Part shown: positions 1-11,700 of the stretch, one piece after another
How positions within the stretch are numbered: the first letter of the stretch is position 1
How the letters are laid out: every line of letters begins with the position of its first letter
Assembly (NCBI GenBank): GCA_029721515.1
Contig: CM056563.1
Location: forward strand, 25,803,454 to 25,867,453
Source: Synanceia verrucosa
Taxonomy: Eukaryota; Chordata; Actinopteri; Perciformes; Synanceiidae
Direction: 5' to 3'
Length of the DNA: 64,000 bases
The notes under the pieces: generated by a model
What the model saw: only the letters and a program-made list of their open reading frames with translations
Told to the model about the DNA's origin: nothing
Database searches by the model: none
Program-made: the position numbers and the translations under genes

Positions 1-674
1 TGGAGACTTGTATGGGAAGGGTGTGATGGATGCAAGAAGTCCCAGAGACAGGTACCAAGATTTGAGTGGCATTGCAGATAACAAGGATGTCCAGAATCTA
101 GGTGGTGGTACAGGAGGCAGGTATGGCTCAGGAGACCAGAATGAGACATCCAGTACTGATGGTCTGGGTGCCAAGAAGCCAGGCAACAGTGAACTAGTGT
201 TTGTTAGGCCAGCTAGCTTTGGAAGCACCCCAACTGAGGAAAAACTCCCAAAAAAAACTTTTAACACTGACCTGTATGTGGAGAAGACTAGGAAACATGG
301 AGGGTTGGTGGTGAACTGTGTGCGTTTAAAGCGCCGCTCTTTTCGATCACCTAGCCTCCCCACTAGCAGGAGCTACACTTGGTCAGCCTGCAGAGGCTAG
401 CAGCTGCTAACTACGCAAGAAGGAGTTTGGATGGTGAGGAGAGAGAAGCCATGGCTAGTCGCTAGACTAGCTGCTAGGCTAACTGCCAGAATAAGCTACA
501 GAGGGCTGTTAGAAAACCATAAAAGAATGAGGGTCTGAATAGAGCTAAGAGTGCTTCAGTCAGACTAGTGTCAGTATAAATGTAGAGCAGGAGGTGAACA
601 GCTGTAGTTCAGACTGGAACAAGAGTTATTGACTAGTTTAGAAAGTAGAACAGAAACCAGATTATAGCAGAGCT
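1..674. other. intergenic, no gene recognised
   Basis: A plus-strand open frame of 130 codons runs from 8 to 400, rich in Gly, Arg and Ser. I recognise no domain in it, no splice context and no promoter, so it is not called as a gene. It could be the 3' part of something starting upstream of the window or old transposon sequence. From 420 to 674 there is AT-richer DNA with no feature. Confidence 0.4.
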
Positions 675-1660
675 CACAGTGCTGTGCAGAAACAGGAAGT
701 GATGCAACACATTTAGTGACATCATGTCTCATTTCTCACAGTGCTATGCAGAAACAGGAAGTGATGCAACACATTTAGTGACATCATGTCTCATTTCTCA
801 CAGTGCTGTGCAGAAACAGGAAGTGATGCAACTCATTTAGTGACATCATGTCTCATTTCTCACAGTGCTGTGCAGAAACAGGAAGTGATGCAACACATTT
901 AGTGACATCATGTCTCATTTCTCACAGTGCTGTGCAGAAACAGGAAGTGATGCAACACATTTAGTGACATCATGTCTCATTTCTCACAGTGCTGTGCAGA
1001 AACAGGAAGTGATGCAACTCATTTAGTGACATCATGTCTCATTTCTCACAGTGCTGTGCAGAAACAGGAAGTGATGCAACACATTTAGTGACATCATGTC
1101 TCATTTCTCACAGTGCTGTGCAGAAACAGGAAGTGATGCAACTCATTTAGTGACATCATGTCTCATTTCTCACAGTGCTGTGCAGAAACAGGAAGTGATG
1201 CAACACATTTAGTGACATCATGTCTCATTTCTCACAGTGCTGTGCAGAAACAGGAAGTGATGCAACACATTTAGTGACATCATGTCTCATTTCTCACAGT
1301 GCTGTGCAGAAACAGGAAGTGATGCAACACATTTAGTGACATCATGTCTCATTTCTCACAGTGCTGTGCAGAAACAGGAAGTGATGCAACACATTTAGTG
1401 ACATCATGTCTCATTTCTCACAGTGCTGTGCAGAAACAGGAAGTGATGCAACACATTTAGTGACATCATGTCTCATTTCTCACAGTGCTGTGCAGAAACA
1501 GGAAGTGATGCAACACATTTAGTGACATCATGTCTCATTTCTCACAGTGCTGTGCAGAAACAGGAAGTGATGCAACACATTTAGTGACATCATGTCTCAT
1601 TTCTCACAGTGCTGTGCAGAAACAGGAAGTGATGCAACACATTTAGTGACATCATGTCTC
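675..1660. repeat. 62-bp tandem satellite, about 16 copies
   Basis: A head-to-tail array with an exact 62-bp period; successive CACAGTG starts fall at 675, 737 and so on. Copies differ at very few sites, chiefly GCAACAC versus GCAACTC and one GCTATGC for GCTGTGC. Each unit carries TGACATCA (CRE/AP-1-like), GGAAGTG (ETS-like) and an overlapping TGATGCAAC (C/EBP-ATF-like). These resemblances are by eye only. The low divergence implies recent expansion or homogenisation. Confidence 0.95.
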
Positions 1661-3493
1661 AGTTTAAAGTCTGACTAGAAAAAGTACAGCGCTACAATAA
1701 AATCACAATTATTCTTGTTTTGTTTTGTTTTTTTAAATTAATTTTCTGTTTTGATAACCAAGTATTTTCTGGGCTGTTCACTGTTAAATGTTTTTCTGCT
1801 TTTAAATGTGGTTCTTAATGGGTTTAGAATATATGACAGTATATGTACACTAAACTAAAATATATAGCCATATCTCTGTTGCTCATCATGTTTCTGTTTT
1901 AAACATCAGATCTAATGAGCTCATTTTAATGTGAAAGTGAAAATAAAGTGATGATTATCTCCTGTTTGTCTCTTGTAATAATTTAAAATAATGAGCTTTA
2001 CGTGTGTAAAAATAATAATAAGAAAAAATAGTTTCACCTGAACTGAGCTACTAATTAATTCAAAAACAAGATTTTACTGTTATAGTAGCCTCTAATCCAG
2101 TACTTCAGTACAGTACTACAAATAAATACTGGTTAGTGGAGAATCATTTTCACTGAATAAGCAGTAATAATAAAGTTCAGATGTTGAAACGTAAATATGA
2201 AAATGAATGGAGTGTAGAGCAGAGCTGGACCAGCAGGGGGCAGCAGAATAACAACAATATGACACTGAGGTAGTACTCCACAGCAGTACCCAAAGTATCT
2301 AAAAGGGTATTAGTGACAGAAGTACTATAAACAGGAGGCATTGTGCATAAGGAGTACTTTCAGCGCACAGTACTTTGCTGGTACTTTTACTTCAGTATCA
2401 GAGTATTTTTACTGTCATATTTCTACTGCTAGTACTTCTTCAACACTGTCAATACAGGAGGGGCTGAGTCTTTGTTCTGGACTGGAACCAGGACTGGAAC
2501 CTGAACCTGGTTCTTCAGGAGAACTAAACCAACTCTCTAGTGGCCATCAGTGTAGGAAAAAAACTAAAAATACACCTTTTAACAGGAAAAATAAATGGTA
2601 GAAACCTGAGGAAGAGCAACAGAGGAGGGATCCTCTTCAGGAGGACAGACAGGAAGTAGATGATGTTTGACCACAGAGACTCCAAATAACAGCAGTTAAT
2701 AGAGAAGAACCAGTGGAGAGACAATATCTAAGAGGATGAAGCATCAAGCTGGAGACAACAGATTCTGAGCAACAAGTCCTCCTCTCCACACCAAGGAGGT
2801 ACCAGAGGATGAAGTCTGGTCTGTCCAACGTCCTCTCCACCAGGTAAACTGGACTCATGGAGACCTGAGAGACGAGGAAGCTGGTTAGTAACATGGTTAA
2901 TGTTCTCCACTCCTCCAACAGATAGGACCTCTTCTCCACCTCACCAGACAGAAGAAGCCTGGATGACACCACCTCCTTCCACCGAACAGCCTCAGTTTGT
3001 GAACACCTGGGAGCTGAAAAGCACTGGGACTCCTGGGAAGAAGTCTAGTTAGTAACTATGGTTTAATAGAAGAAGAAGAAGAGAAGCTCAGTGTGTCAGA
3101 GGAAGTCCTCCAGCAGTCCAAGACAGCCTGCCCATATGGAAAAGCAACCGAAAAAAACACTAAAAAATGTACTGAAATTCATGAAGAGTATATGATTTAC
3201 TCTTGAAAATGGCCACGTGTGCATTCTTTTCATACAAGATAAAAAAAAAGAAGTAAAAGTATATTGTATGTATCACATACTAATCTGATAAGAAGCCAAA
3301 TCACACAAGTTCCATTGTGTTTAAATTCACTAAGGATGTCATGTCCGGATTCACTGTTGCATGCTTTACATACGACAGTAATGAGACATACAATATCCTT
3401 ATGCGTCTTTTTATCATCTTGTATGAATAGAATGCACACACCACAGGGTGCATGACAGCGCCCCCTTGTGCCAGCCACTTTTACATGTATGTA
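1661..3493. other. intergenic, no gene recognised
   Basis: AT-rich non-coding DNA. The short open frames around 2340-2970 show no recognisable protein, and I assign nothing to them. The stretch 2640-3130 has repetitive AGGA/CTCC wording that may be an old dispersed repeat, but no terminal repeats were found. Confidence 0.4.
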
Positions 3494-4060
3494 CACTCCT
3501 GATCAAAATGTTAAGACCAGATGAAAAATTGCACTGTTGGATCTTAAGAAGGAGAAAAAAAAACGAGTAAGCATTTTATTGCAAACAACCATTAAAGTGA
3601 AATAGGATCAAAAGTTCAGGACCACAGCCTTTAAAAGTGTAAATCGTGGCAAAAATGTGGCTTCAGTGTCATTTTCTGTCAGCTATCCACACTGTCATGA
3701 CCTCCTGATGGCAAAAAAGTTTTCTCTCTTTGAACACGGTCAGAATGTTGAGCTCAGTAAGACAGTCATTTTAAACTTCTTAAAAGATCCTGAGGGTTAT
3801 GGAACAAAAAAGACACGTGGTCGACCCAGAAAAAACTTCATCGGCTCTGAGCCGGAGGGTCCACTTGGCTGTCCATCAAGACACAGGACGATGTGAAGCT
3901 TGTCACTGGCAACAACTGCAGTCCCATCACCATGAGACGGCATCTGAGAGAGAAGGGCTTAAGAAGAAAACATGGGACATTGAAAGGAGGAGGAAAGTTT
4001 TATTTTCTGATGAGAAAAAAATGTAACCTTGACAGTCCTGATAATAATATATAGATGTGT
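3494..4060 (+). mobile_element. truncated Tc1/mariner-like transposon remnant
   Basis: The left end follows a TA at 3492-3493 and begins CACTCCTGATCAAAATG, a typical fish Tc1-like terminus. Downstream, broken frames (3657-3896 and 3799-4026) encode the N-terminal DNA-binding part of a transposase, including a GRPRK-type motif (TRGRPRKN), and end near FSDEKK, the position of the first catalytic Asp. The rest of the transposase and the right terminal repeat are absent. It is a dead fragment; the right boundary is approximate. Confidence 0.75.
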
Positions 4061-4916
4061 CTGTGTGCATTTGAAAAAGTTAAATCAGGAGACGGTGTCT
4101 GTCTTAGATGAAAAGCATCCAGATAAACAACTTTTACTTCAAATACCACACTAAGTACTTCATACCAGGACACCAGCAAACATTCCAGAAGTTGAACTTT
4201 TTTATGGCCTGAGAAGACAGCCTGAGGTCAGCGGTTAAAAACACTTTCCCATCAGCCCCAGCTCTCACGCCGCAGGTTGATTCTTGCAGTCATAAAGGCT
4301 GATTGATTTGCAGCTCAGCTGGTGACAGGAGGGTGTGGTTAAGATGGTGAAACTGGTCCGTCTGCTGATCCTGGTCATGCTTTATTCTTTTCACGCTTTA
4401 CAGCTCACTTTCATTCAACAACAGTCATGTCAGACTTTAATTCATGTTTTCATTTTAAGTTAATGCAGGGAAAACAAATAAGGTGTTTTTTTTTTAATTA
4501 ATGGAGTTTGGTGTATAAAGCAATAAACTCACCAGAGGATGACATTATATTGATTTATATTGACATTATATTCATTATATAAATGACTGTTGGTGGTGTC
4601 CTGCTGGGTTTCTACTGAACCTCAAACATGAAAAAAACAGGTACTGACAGCCTAAAAGTTGATAAAAATTGAATGGAGTTTGGTGTAAAAAGACAATTTA
4701 TCTCATCCAGGTCAATCAAACAGAGTCACCTGGACTGTTTGAGGTTTGTCCTCTTCATCATCATCATCATCATCATCATCAAGAAGCTCCTTCAGTTCTG
4801 GTTCAGACTGGTGCAGTCCAGATGTTTGTGCTGCTGTTGGAGCAGAAAACAAAGAGACACAGTTTAGAGCTGAGTGTCAGCAGGGTCCTGTGTTACGCAA
4901 CCGAATACTTTACATT

Positions 4917-4959
<43 letters not shown>

Positions 4960-7900
4960 CATACCTGTTCAGACCTGACAGGTATTTCCCAGAGGCCCTT
5001 TGGATCTGAGCCTTTCTTTTCACACGCACACACATTATCCTACATTTCTATAATTAATCTATGGACCTGGATCTGGATCTGATCTGATCTGATCTGGATC
5101 TGAATCTGAATCTGGATCTGTGTCTGATCTGGACCTGGGCCTAGACCTGAATCTGGATCTGGATCCAGATCTGATTTGGACCTGGATCTGATCTGATCTA
5201 GACCTGGACCTGGATCTGGACCTGGTCTTGCAGCAGACCAGACCTCACTATTATCAGCTCCACAGATAAACAGGACCTGGTCCTAGATCTGGATCCAGGT
5301 CCAAGTCCTGTTTTCTTCTGGTTGCTGTAAAATTTGCTAAAAATCAGGTGGACTTTGGTTCGATGCTGATCTCTGAACGTTTGTCCAGTTTGACTTTCTA
5401 AATGTTGAACCCACCCTGAGTGATCTGGTTCGAACCTGCTCAGCAGCTCCACAGACTCACCTGGACTGTTTTTACCTTTTATGGTCAAACTGAGGCAGGT
5501 AGCATCAAAACGTTTCACCTGATGGGAGTGGACAGGTTTACCTGTGACATGAAAAGAAGAGTAAAACTGGATTCATGTGACATGTGTTTTCAGATTTTAC
5601 TATAAATAATTTAATAAGTGCACCGAAGTAATGTCCCTGAATAAAATAAATACATAAAGCAAAAAAATATGAAGACCTCCGTTTGCGTGAGAAGTGCAGA
5701 CAGAGTGACTGACAGTCGGTTAAGAGACTAAAAAGTGAAGAAGATTTACAAGAAGCCCAGAGGTGATGAAAGGAATTCAGACGCCCTGAGGAGGAGGAGG
5801 AGGAGGAGGAGAAGGAGGAAGGAGGAGGAGAGGAGGAGGAGGAGGAAGGAGGAGGAAGAGGACGGAGGGAGGAGGAGGAAGGAGGAGGAGGAGGAAGGAG
5901 GGAGGAGGAGGAAGGAGGAGGAGGAGGAGAAGGAGGAAGGAGGAGGAGGAGGAGAGAAGGAGGAGGAGGAGGAGGAAGGAGGGAGGAGGAGGAAGGAGGA
6001 GGAGGAGGAGGAGGAGAAGGAGGAAGGAGGAGGAGGAGAAGGAGGGAGCTGCTCTTAATTCTTATATAATCCAGCTCATATATCTTATCTTTAGGAAACA
6101 TCTTAATTAAACAAAAACATGTGGAATATAAGTTTTCAGACAAATGTCAAAAAGCAAAAGAATAAAAGAATAAAATCAACTGTGGCTTCAGTCACAGCGT
6201 TAATCTGTTAATTTAAGACTATATGAGGCCTTAAATCAGCTCTGTTACGTCACATATTCTCTGTTGTTATTTCTATTAAATGCACCAGACCTGTGGCTGC
6301 GTTTAATAATCTAATAACACTAATAATAATTCAGCATCACTGACACTTTTCTACTTTTCCTTCAGTAAAAGCTCGTCGTACTTCTTCTCGACGCCCAGCA
6401 GCTTTGTACAGAACGTCTGTTAATCAACAGAAGTATGGAAGTAAAGCTAACCATTAGAAATATGTTCTGCAGTGATAAATGATACAATAAATGGCCTTAA
6501 ACACTCTGTGTTATAGATTTATTTCTTGCATGCATTAATAATAAGCTTTCATTCTGCACCTTACTTTCTTAAAACCCTGCAGCTCCGTGTCGTCACAGAT
6601 TCTTTACTTAAATTAATTACTGACGGACTTTATTTGAACTAAAACAAACCCATAACAGTCATAATAAAAGAACCACGAAAACCACCTTTCTAAAGCTCAG
6701 TGGTCCTGATGGCATAAATAATAACTAATAATAAATCATGAACATGAGAATAAATGAGGTGCTGCATGAAGTTCAGTGTTATAACCAGAGATATTTTTGA
6801 CATTTGATTCCTGTTACGTCACATATTCTTTATTTAAAGAGCGTCTCTTTACTGAAACGTACCAACCGGCTTAGACTGAAGGAAGAATAAGATCTGCAGC
6901 AGAAGTGACAGTTTTACTTCTGGCTCTGTTGACCTTTTAGATTTATCGGGAGTTAAAGAGACACACCTGTACCTGCAGGCGATAAGCCCCGCCCCCTCAG
7001 GTTACAGCTCTTATGTAAGGTTAAAACTGCAGGTGAGGCTGGAATGCCTGTGAAAAGAAAAAAAGCTGATGTGTGCAGAGTTTTAAAGCGGCAGGATGGT
7101 GAGGCGTTCAGGTTCAGGTGGTTCTGAGAAGAACCGCCAACATTTTTATTTACAGCCTAAACAACAACAAACTACAAGCTGAGGTCAGTTCCTAAAGAGA
7201 GATTCCTAGAGAGAGATCCTGTATTCCTGCAGTAATACTGGTATTGTTAGTGAAAGGGTTTAGCTGCAGGCCAGACAGGAACTGGTCCTGCCTGAGGGAG
7301 GACAGAATTTCAAAATAAATCAGGAAATGACAACATGAACATTGTTCTCATTAAATTATTTTTGTTCTCCTTTGGAAGCCAAACGTCAAAGTTGACACGC
7401 CTCCTAAACAAACACATCTGAATTCAGGTGAATTGAGGACTTAAGCAGTGGGTGTTTTACCTGTCAGCTGCAGCAGAGCATGATGGGAACCAGCCTGCAC
7501 GACAAAACCTGTCAGATGATGCCATCACTCCAGGGCACATTTCTACGCTCCCACTTAATCCAGTGAAGTCGTTCCAGCTCCTGTAATAACAGTAGTTCCA
7601 TTCCATTAATTACATGTGTGCTTCTGTTCTCATGAAATAAAAAGCATCCCAGCAGAGCTCAAACTACAACATTGATTTTTTTGTGCATAAATACCTGGTT
7701 CTGTTAAAAAAGTAGAAAGAACATTAATAATAACTAACGCAGCTAATGTGATTAACTATTAATGAGCTGCATGAATAAAGCCACAGTGAGCATTTCAGGG
7801 CATCTATTGGATCAATAGAACAGAACATTCATGTTTTTCTGTTGATTGTGATCTGCAGCTTCACCACTAGGTGTCCCAAGTTCAGACAAACTCAATGCCC

Positions 7901-8660
7901 CAGAGACAAAGTGAAAATCATTTAAGTTTTATTCTAAGCTGATGGGAGAAGGTTTTCATTCTGAACGTGAAAAGGTTCATGTTAGCGGTCATCAAACCCT
8001 CGACGCTCAGATCAGATCTGTGGTTTATCCTCACTGCTGGGATACATGCAAACCCCTGGACTGGTGGATGTGGGGTTGAACCCAGGACCCACCGGTGCAC
8101 CAGTGTTGCCTAACGGGTTCAAGTCTCTGGCCATTCCAGGTCATATCTGGACCTGTGTTTGAGTTAGTTTTATTAAAATCTGTGCTGAAACCCTGCGGCT
8201 TCAGTAATCCTCCCTGTGAGTTGAACATTTCCAGGCTTTTAAGGCGCCACCACCTTTGATGGCTTTATTGATCCCTGCTCATTGTCAGCTCTGTTTGCTC
8301 AGGATCAGGCCGCTAACAAAGTCTGATCAAACATGTGGTTTACTCTTTAAGCTGCTCCATACTCAGCGAGCTGAGTTACCCCTCCCTGGTAAACACTGTG
8401 GGAACTCACTGGGTGATGGAGGAGAAGGTTCCTCCTCAGCTGCTGATTGACTGGATGTGGTTGAAGGTAAATGCCATCCATGTCTGAGCTCGCCCTGCAC
8501 CTCTGATATCTCTGATGGGATTTTATGCCTCTGCAGGTGAATGGATGGTGATGGGTGAATACCACGACACACCCAGTCCATTCACCTCTCTGCTGGGTTG
8601 AAAAAGGACAGGTGCCTCCTCCCAGACTTGGCATGAGCTCCATGCCTCCCTCCTCCTCCT
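4061..8660. other. intergenic region upstream of the keratin cluster, with simple repeats
   Basis: No gene is supported. Simple repeats are (TCA)n at 4755-4780, (GT)n at 4919-4958, a degenerate GATCTG/GACCTG hexamer run at about 5062-5224, and the polypurine tract listed separately. From 6060 to 8660 the DNA is AT-rich and unique-looking. The last few hundred bases are presumably upstream regulatory sequence of keratin A, but I identify no specific site there beyond the TATA box. Confidence 0.5.
5788..6048 (+). repeat. polypurine (GGA/GAA)n tract
   Basis: About 260 bp almost purely of A and G on the plus strand, mostly GGA triplets with interspersed AAG/GAA; only about one pyrimidine per many dozens of bases breaks it. 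Mirror-symmetric polypurine of this length can in principle form triplex DNA. The Arg/Glu-rich or Ser/Pro-rich open frames across it are products of the simple composition, not genes. Confidence 0.95.
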
Positions 8661-8674
8661 CTGAACTCTGACAG

Positions 8675-8680
8675 TATAAA
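8675..8680 (+). promoter_or_regulatory. TATA box of keratin A
   Basis: A perfect TATAAA 89 nt before the start codon. The pyrimidine-rich stretch about 25-30 nt downstream (TTCTTCACTCTCTCC) is a plausible transcription start area. Confidence 0.8.
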
Positions 8681-8763
8681 ACAAATCAGCCTCTCCGAGT
8701 TCTTCACTCTCTCCTCTCCAGCTGAAGCAGATAGACAGCATCCATTACCTTCACCACCTCAAG

Positions 8764-11700
8764 ATGTTCTCCAGCTACAGAAGCTCCATGTCATCTGGTG
8801 GCTCCATGATGGGTGGAGGTGGAGGTGGTGGAGGCAGTGTAGCCTACAGCAGCAGGTCCATGTATGGTGGCGCTGGAGGCTCCAGTGTCAAAATCTCTGG
8901 TGGCTCCACCATGTTTGGTGGAGGTGGTGGAGGTGGTTATGGCTTCAGCTACGGTGCAGGAGGAAGTGGAGGGTTTGGATTCGGTGCTGGTGGTGGTGCC
9001 GGTGGTGGCTGCGTGGACATCTCCACCAATGAGAAGGCCACCATGCAGAACCTGAACGACCGCCTGGCCAGCTACCTGGAGAAGGTCCGCAAGCTGGAGA
9101 TGGCCAACGCCGAGCTGGAGCTGAAGATCCGACAGTTCCTGGAGAGCAAGACCTCCCCGTCTGCCAGGGACTACAGCGCCTTCTTCACCACCATCGCAGA
9201 CCTGCAGGGAAAGGTAGGCTCACCTGTGACTTTTAGTCATGTGACCCCCACCTAGGAGGATTTCCTGCTCCACTGTGGTCTCATAAAAAGCTGTGTGTTA
9301 AATCAGCGTCTATCAAATTATTTTGGGAGGGGGATGTGCTGTTTTTTCACTTAACAGAACAACTAAACCCTTTAATGAACAAGCACGGTGTGAGGACTTT
9401 CAAAGCCAGAACCACCTCAGTCCTGAACTGAGTGAATTCAGCTTTTGTCTCCTCGTTCAAATCAAACATGTTTCTCAGACAAGTCAGCAGGTTTAATCAC
9501 CAGATAAACAACAGTCAACAAATCTGAGGCCACCTTTAACCTTTGCTCCTACAGTCTCATTCAAGTCAAGTTTTTATCAGCTGAAAGTCAGAAACCAAAA
9601 GAGAGAAATTTGCATTTTAGATTATTATGTTCTCCACAGATGGAGAACTTTACAGCAAACACTTGAAGGACACTTGCTTTTTTTAATCTCTCAGATTCAG
9701 GATGCTAACAGAGTCAACGGTGGCATCTACCTCTCCATTGACAACGCCAAGCTGGCAGCCGACGACTTCCGAGTCAAGTGAGTGAATCCCCTCTTTAAGG
9801 AGTAAAATTTAAAGTTTCATCCTTTGTCTGCTTCAGTTGGTTGTATTTTAGAAATGCTTTGTTTCTTGTGCAGGTTTGAGAACGAGCTGGCCATGCGTCA
9901 GTCAGTGGAGGCCGACATCGCGGGGCTGAGGAGGGTCCTGGATGAGCTGACCCTGAGCCGGACCGACCTGGAGATGCAGATCGAGGGCCTGAAGGAGGAG
10001 CTGATCTTCCTAAAGAAGAACCACGAGGAGGTCAGATGCTCTCTCAGTTCTCATTGAGCAGATCAGGTAAAACCAGGTGTTTGAGGGTCAATAACTGAAG
10101 CTTTCTCTGCAGGAGCTGCTGGCCATGCGAGCTCAGATGAGCGGCCAGGTGAACGTGGAGGTGGACGCTGCCCCAGCACCAGATCTCACCAAGGTCATGG
10201 AGGAAATCAGGGAGCACTATGAATCTGTCGCCGCCAAAAACCGCAGAGACCTGGACAACTGGTTCCAGTCAAAGGTAAGGAATATCCAGGGCTCTTTGAT
10301 TCAGACTGAAACATCTCATGGAGTGGAGTTATGAACAAACACCTGCAGAACTGAAGATGTTCATCAGGCTCAGCTGGACTTGAAATCAGTAAACGAGTGT
10401 TTGGGTCTATTTGTGTCTTCAGACAGAAACACTGACCCAAGAAGTGGCTGCCAGCACAGAAACCATCCAGACATCCAAATCAGAGATATCAGACCTGAAG
10501 AAAACGCTGCAGGGTCTGGAGATCGAGCTGCAGTCCCAGCTCAGCATGGTGAGCATCGCGTCTTCTACAGTTTATGTCCACAGTCTCTCTGTGAGATGAT
10601 GAATGATTTGTCCTCCTGCAGAAAGCGTCGCTGGAGTCCACCCTGGCTGAGACTCAGAGTCGCTACGCCATGCAGCTCTCTGGCTACCAGATGCAGGTGA
10701 GTCAGCAGCTCCTACCTGTCTGCACCTGTTTGACCTCATGTTAGTGCAGCTTGATGGAGCCTCTCACCTGTCAAATGTCAGGTGACCTCGCTGGAGGAGC
10801 AGCTGGTGCAGCTGAGGGCCGACCTGGAGAGACAAGGACAGGAGTACCAGATGCTGCTGGACATCAAGACCAGGCTGGAGATGGAGATCGCCGAGTACAG
10901 GAGGCTGCTGGACGGAGAGGGAGCCAGGTGAGTCTTTAACTGAAATGAAATCACAGTCGACTCAAAAACTCGCAGCTGAAAAACAAATTATTCTTTTGGG
11001 GTAACGTCAAAAAACTTTCCTCGAGTTTTACAAAACACAATATGATGAATTGTGAGTGGAGAAGTGATGAATTTAATTTGATAAATTTGCCTTTACAGTT
11101 AAATAAAATTGACTCAGAACTCAGAACAGGTTAGATATTTACTGTAAAGTACATTTTCTATGACTCACAGTTTTTCTCTGTGCGAGCAGCTCATTATGAT
11201 CCCCAGTTAGGATGGTTGGTAGGTTCTTGGGAGGTGGTTGGTAGGTTCTTGGTAGGTTCTTGGCAGGTGGTTGGTAGGTTCTTGGTAGGTGGTTAGTAGG
11301 TTCTTGGTAGGTGGTTGGTAGATGGTTGGTAGTTTCTTGGTAGGTTCTTGGTAGGTGGTTGGTAGGTTCTTGGTAGGTGGTTGGTAGTTTCTTGGTAGGT
11401 TCTTAGTAGGTGGTCGGTAGGTTCTTGGTAGGTGGTTGGTAGGTGGTTGGTAGGTGGTCGGTAGGTTCTTGGTAGGTGGTTGGTAGGTGGTTGGTAAGTT
11501 CTTGGTAGGTGGTTGGTAGGTGGTTGGTAGGTTCTTGGTAGGTGGTTAGTAGGTGGTTGGTAGGTTCTTGGTAGGTGGTTAGTAGGTTCTTGGTAGGTGG
11601 TTGGTAGGTTCTTGGTAGGTGGTTGGTAGTTTCTTGGTAGGTTCTTGGTAGGTGGTTGGTAGTTTCTTGGTAGGTTCTTGGTAGGTGGTTGGTAGGTTCG

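Noticed and set aside
8..400. 130-codon open frame at the window start
   Set aside because: No recognised domain, no splice or promoter context, and it could extend out of the window; evidence is too weak to call a gene.
675..1660. Regular repeats suggesting a CRISPR array
   Set aside because: The repeats are directly adjacent 62-bp units with no unique spacers, in a clearly vertebrate region.
5538..6143. Pro/Ser/Leu-rich minus-strand and Arg/Glu-rich plus-strand frames
   Set aside because: Produced by the polypurine tract; low complexity only.
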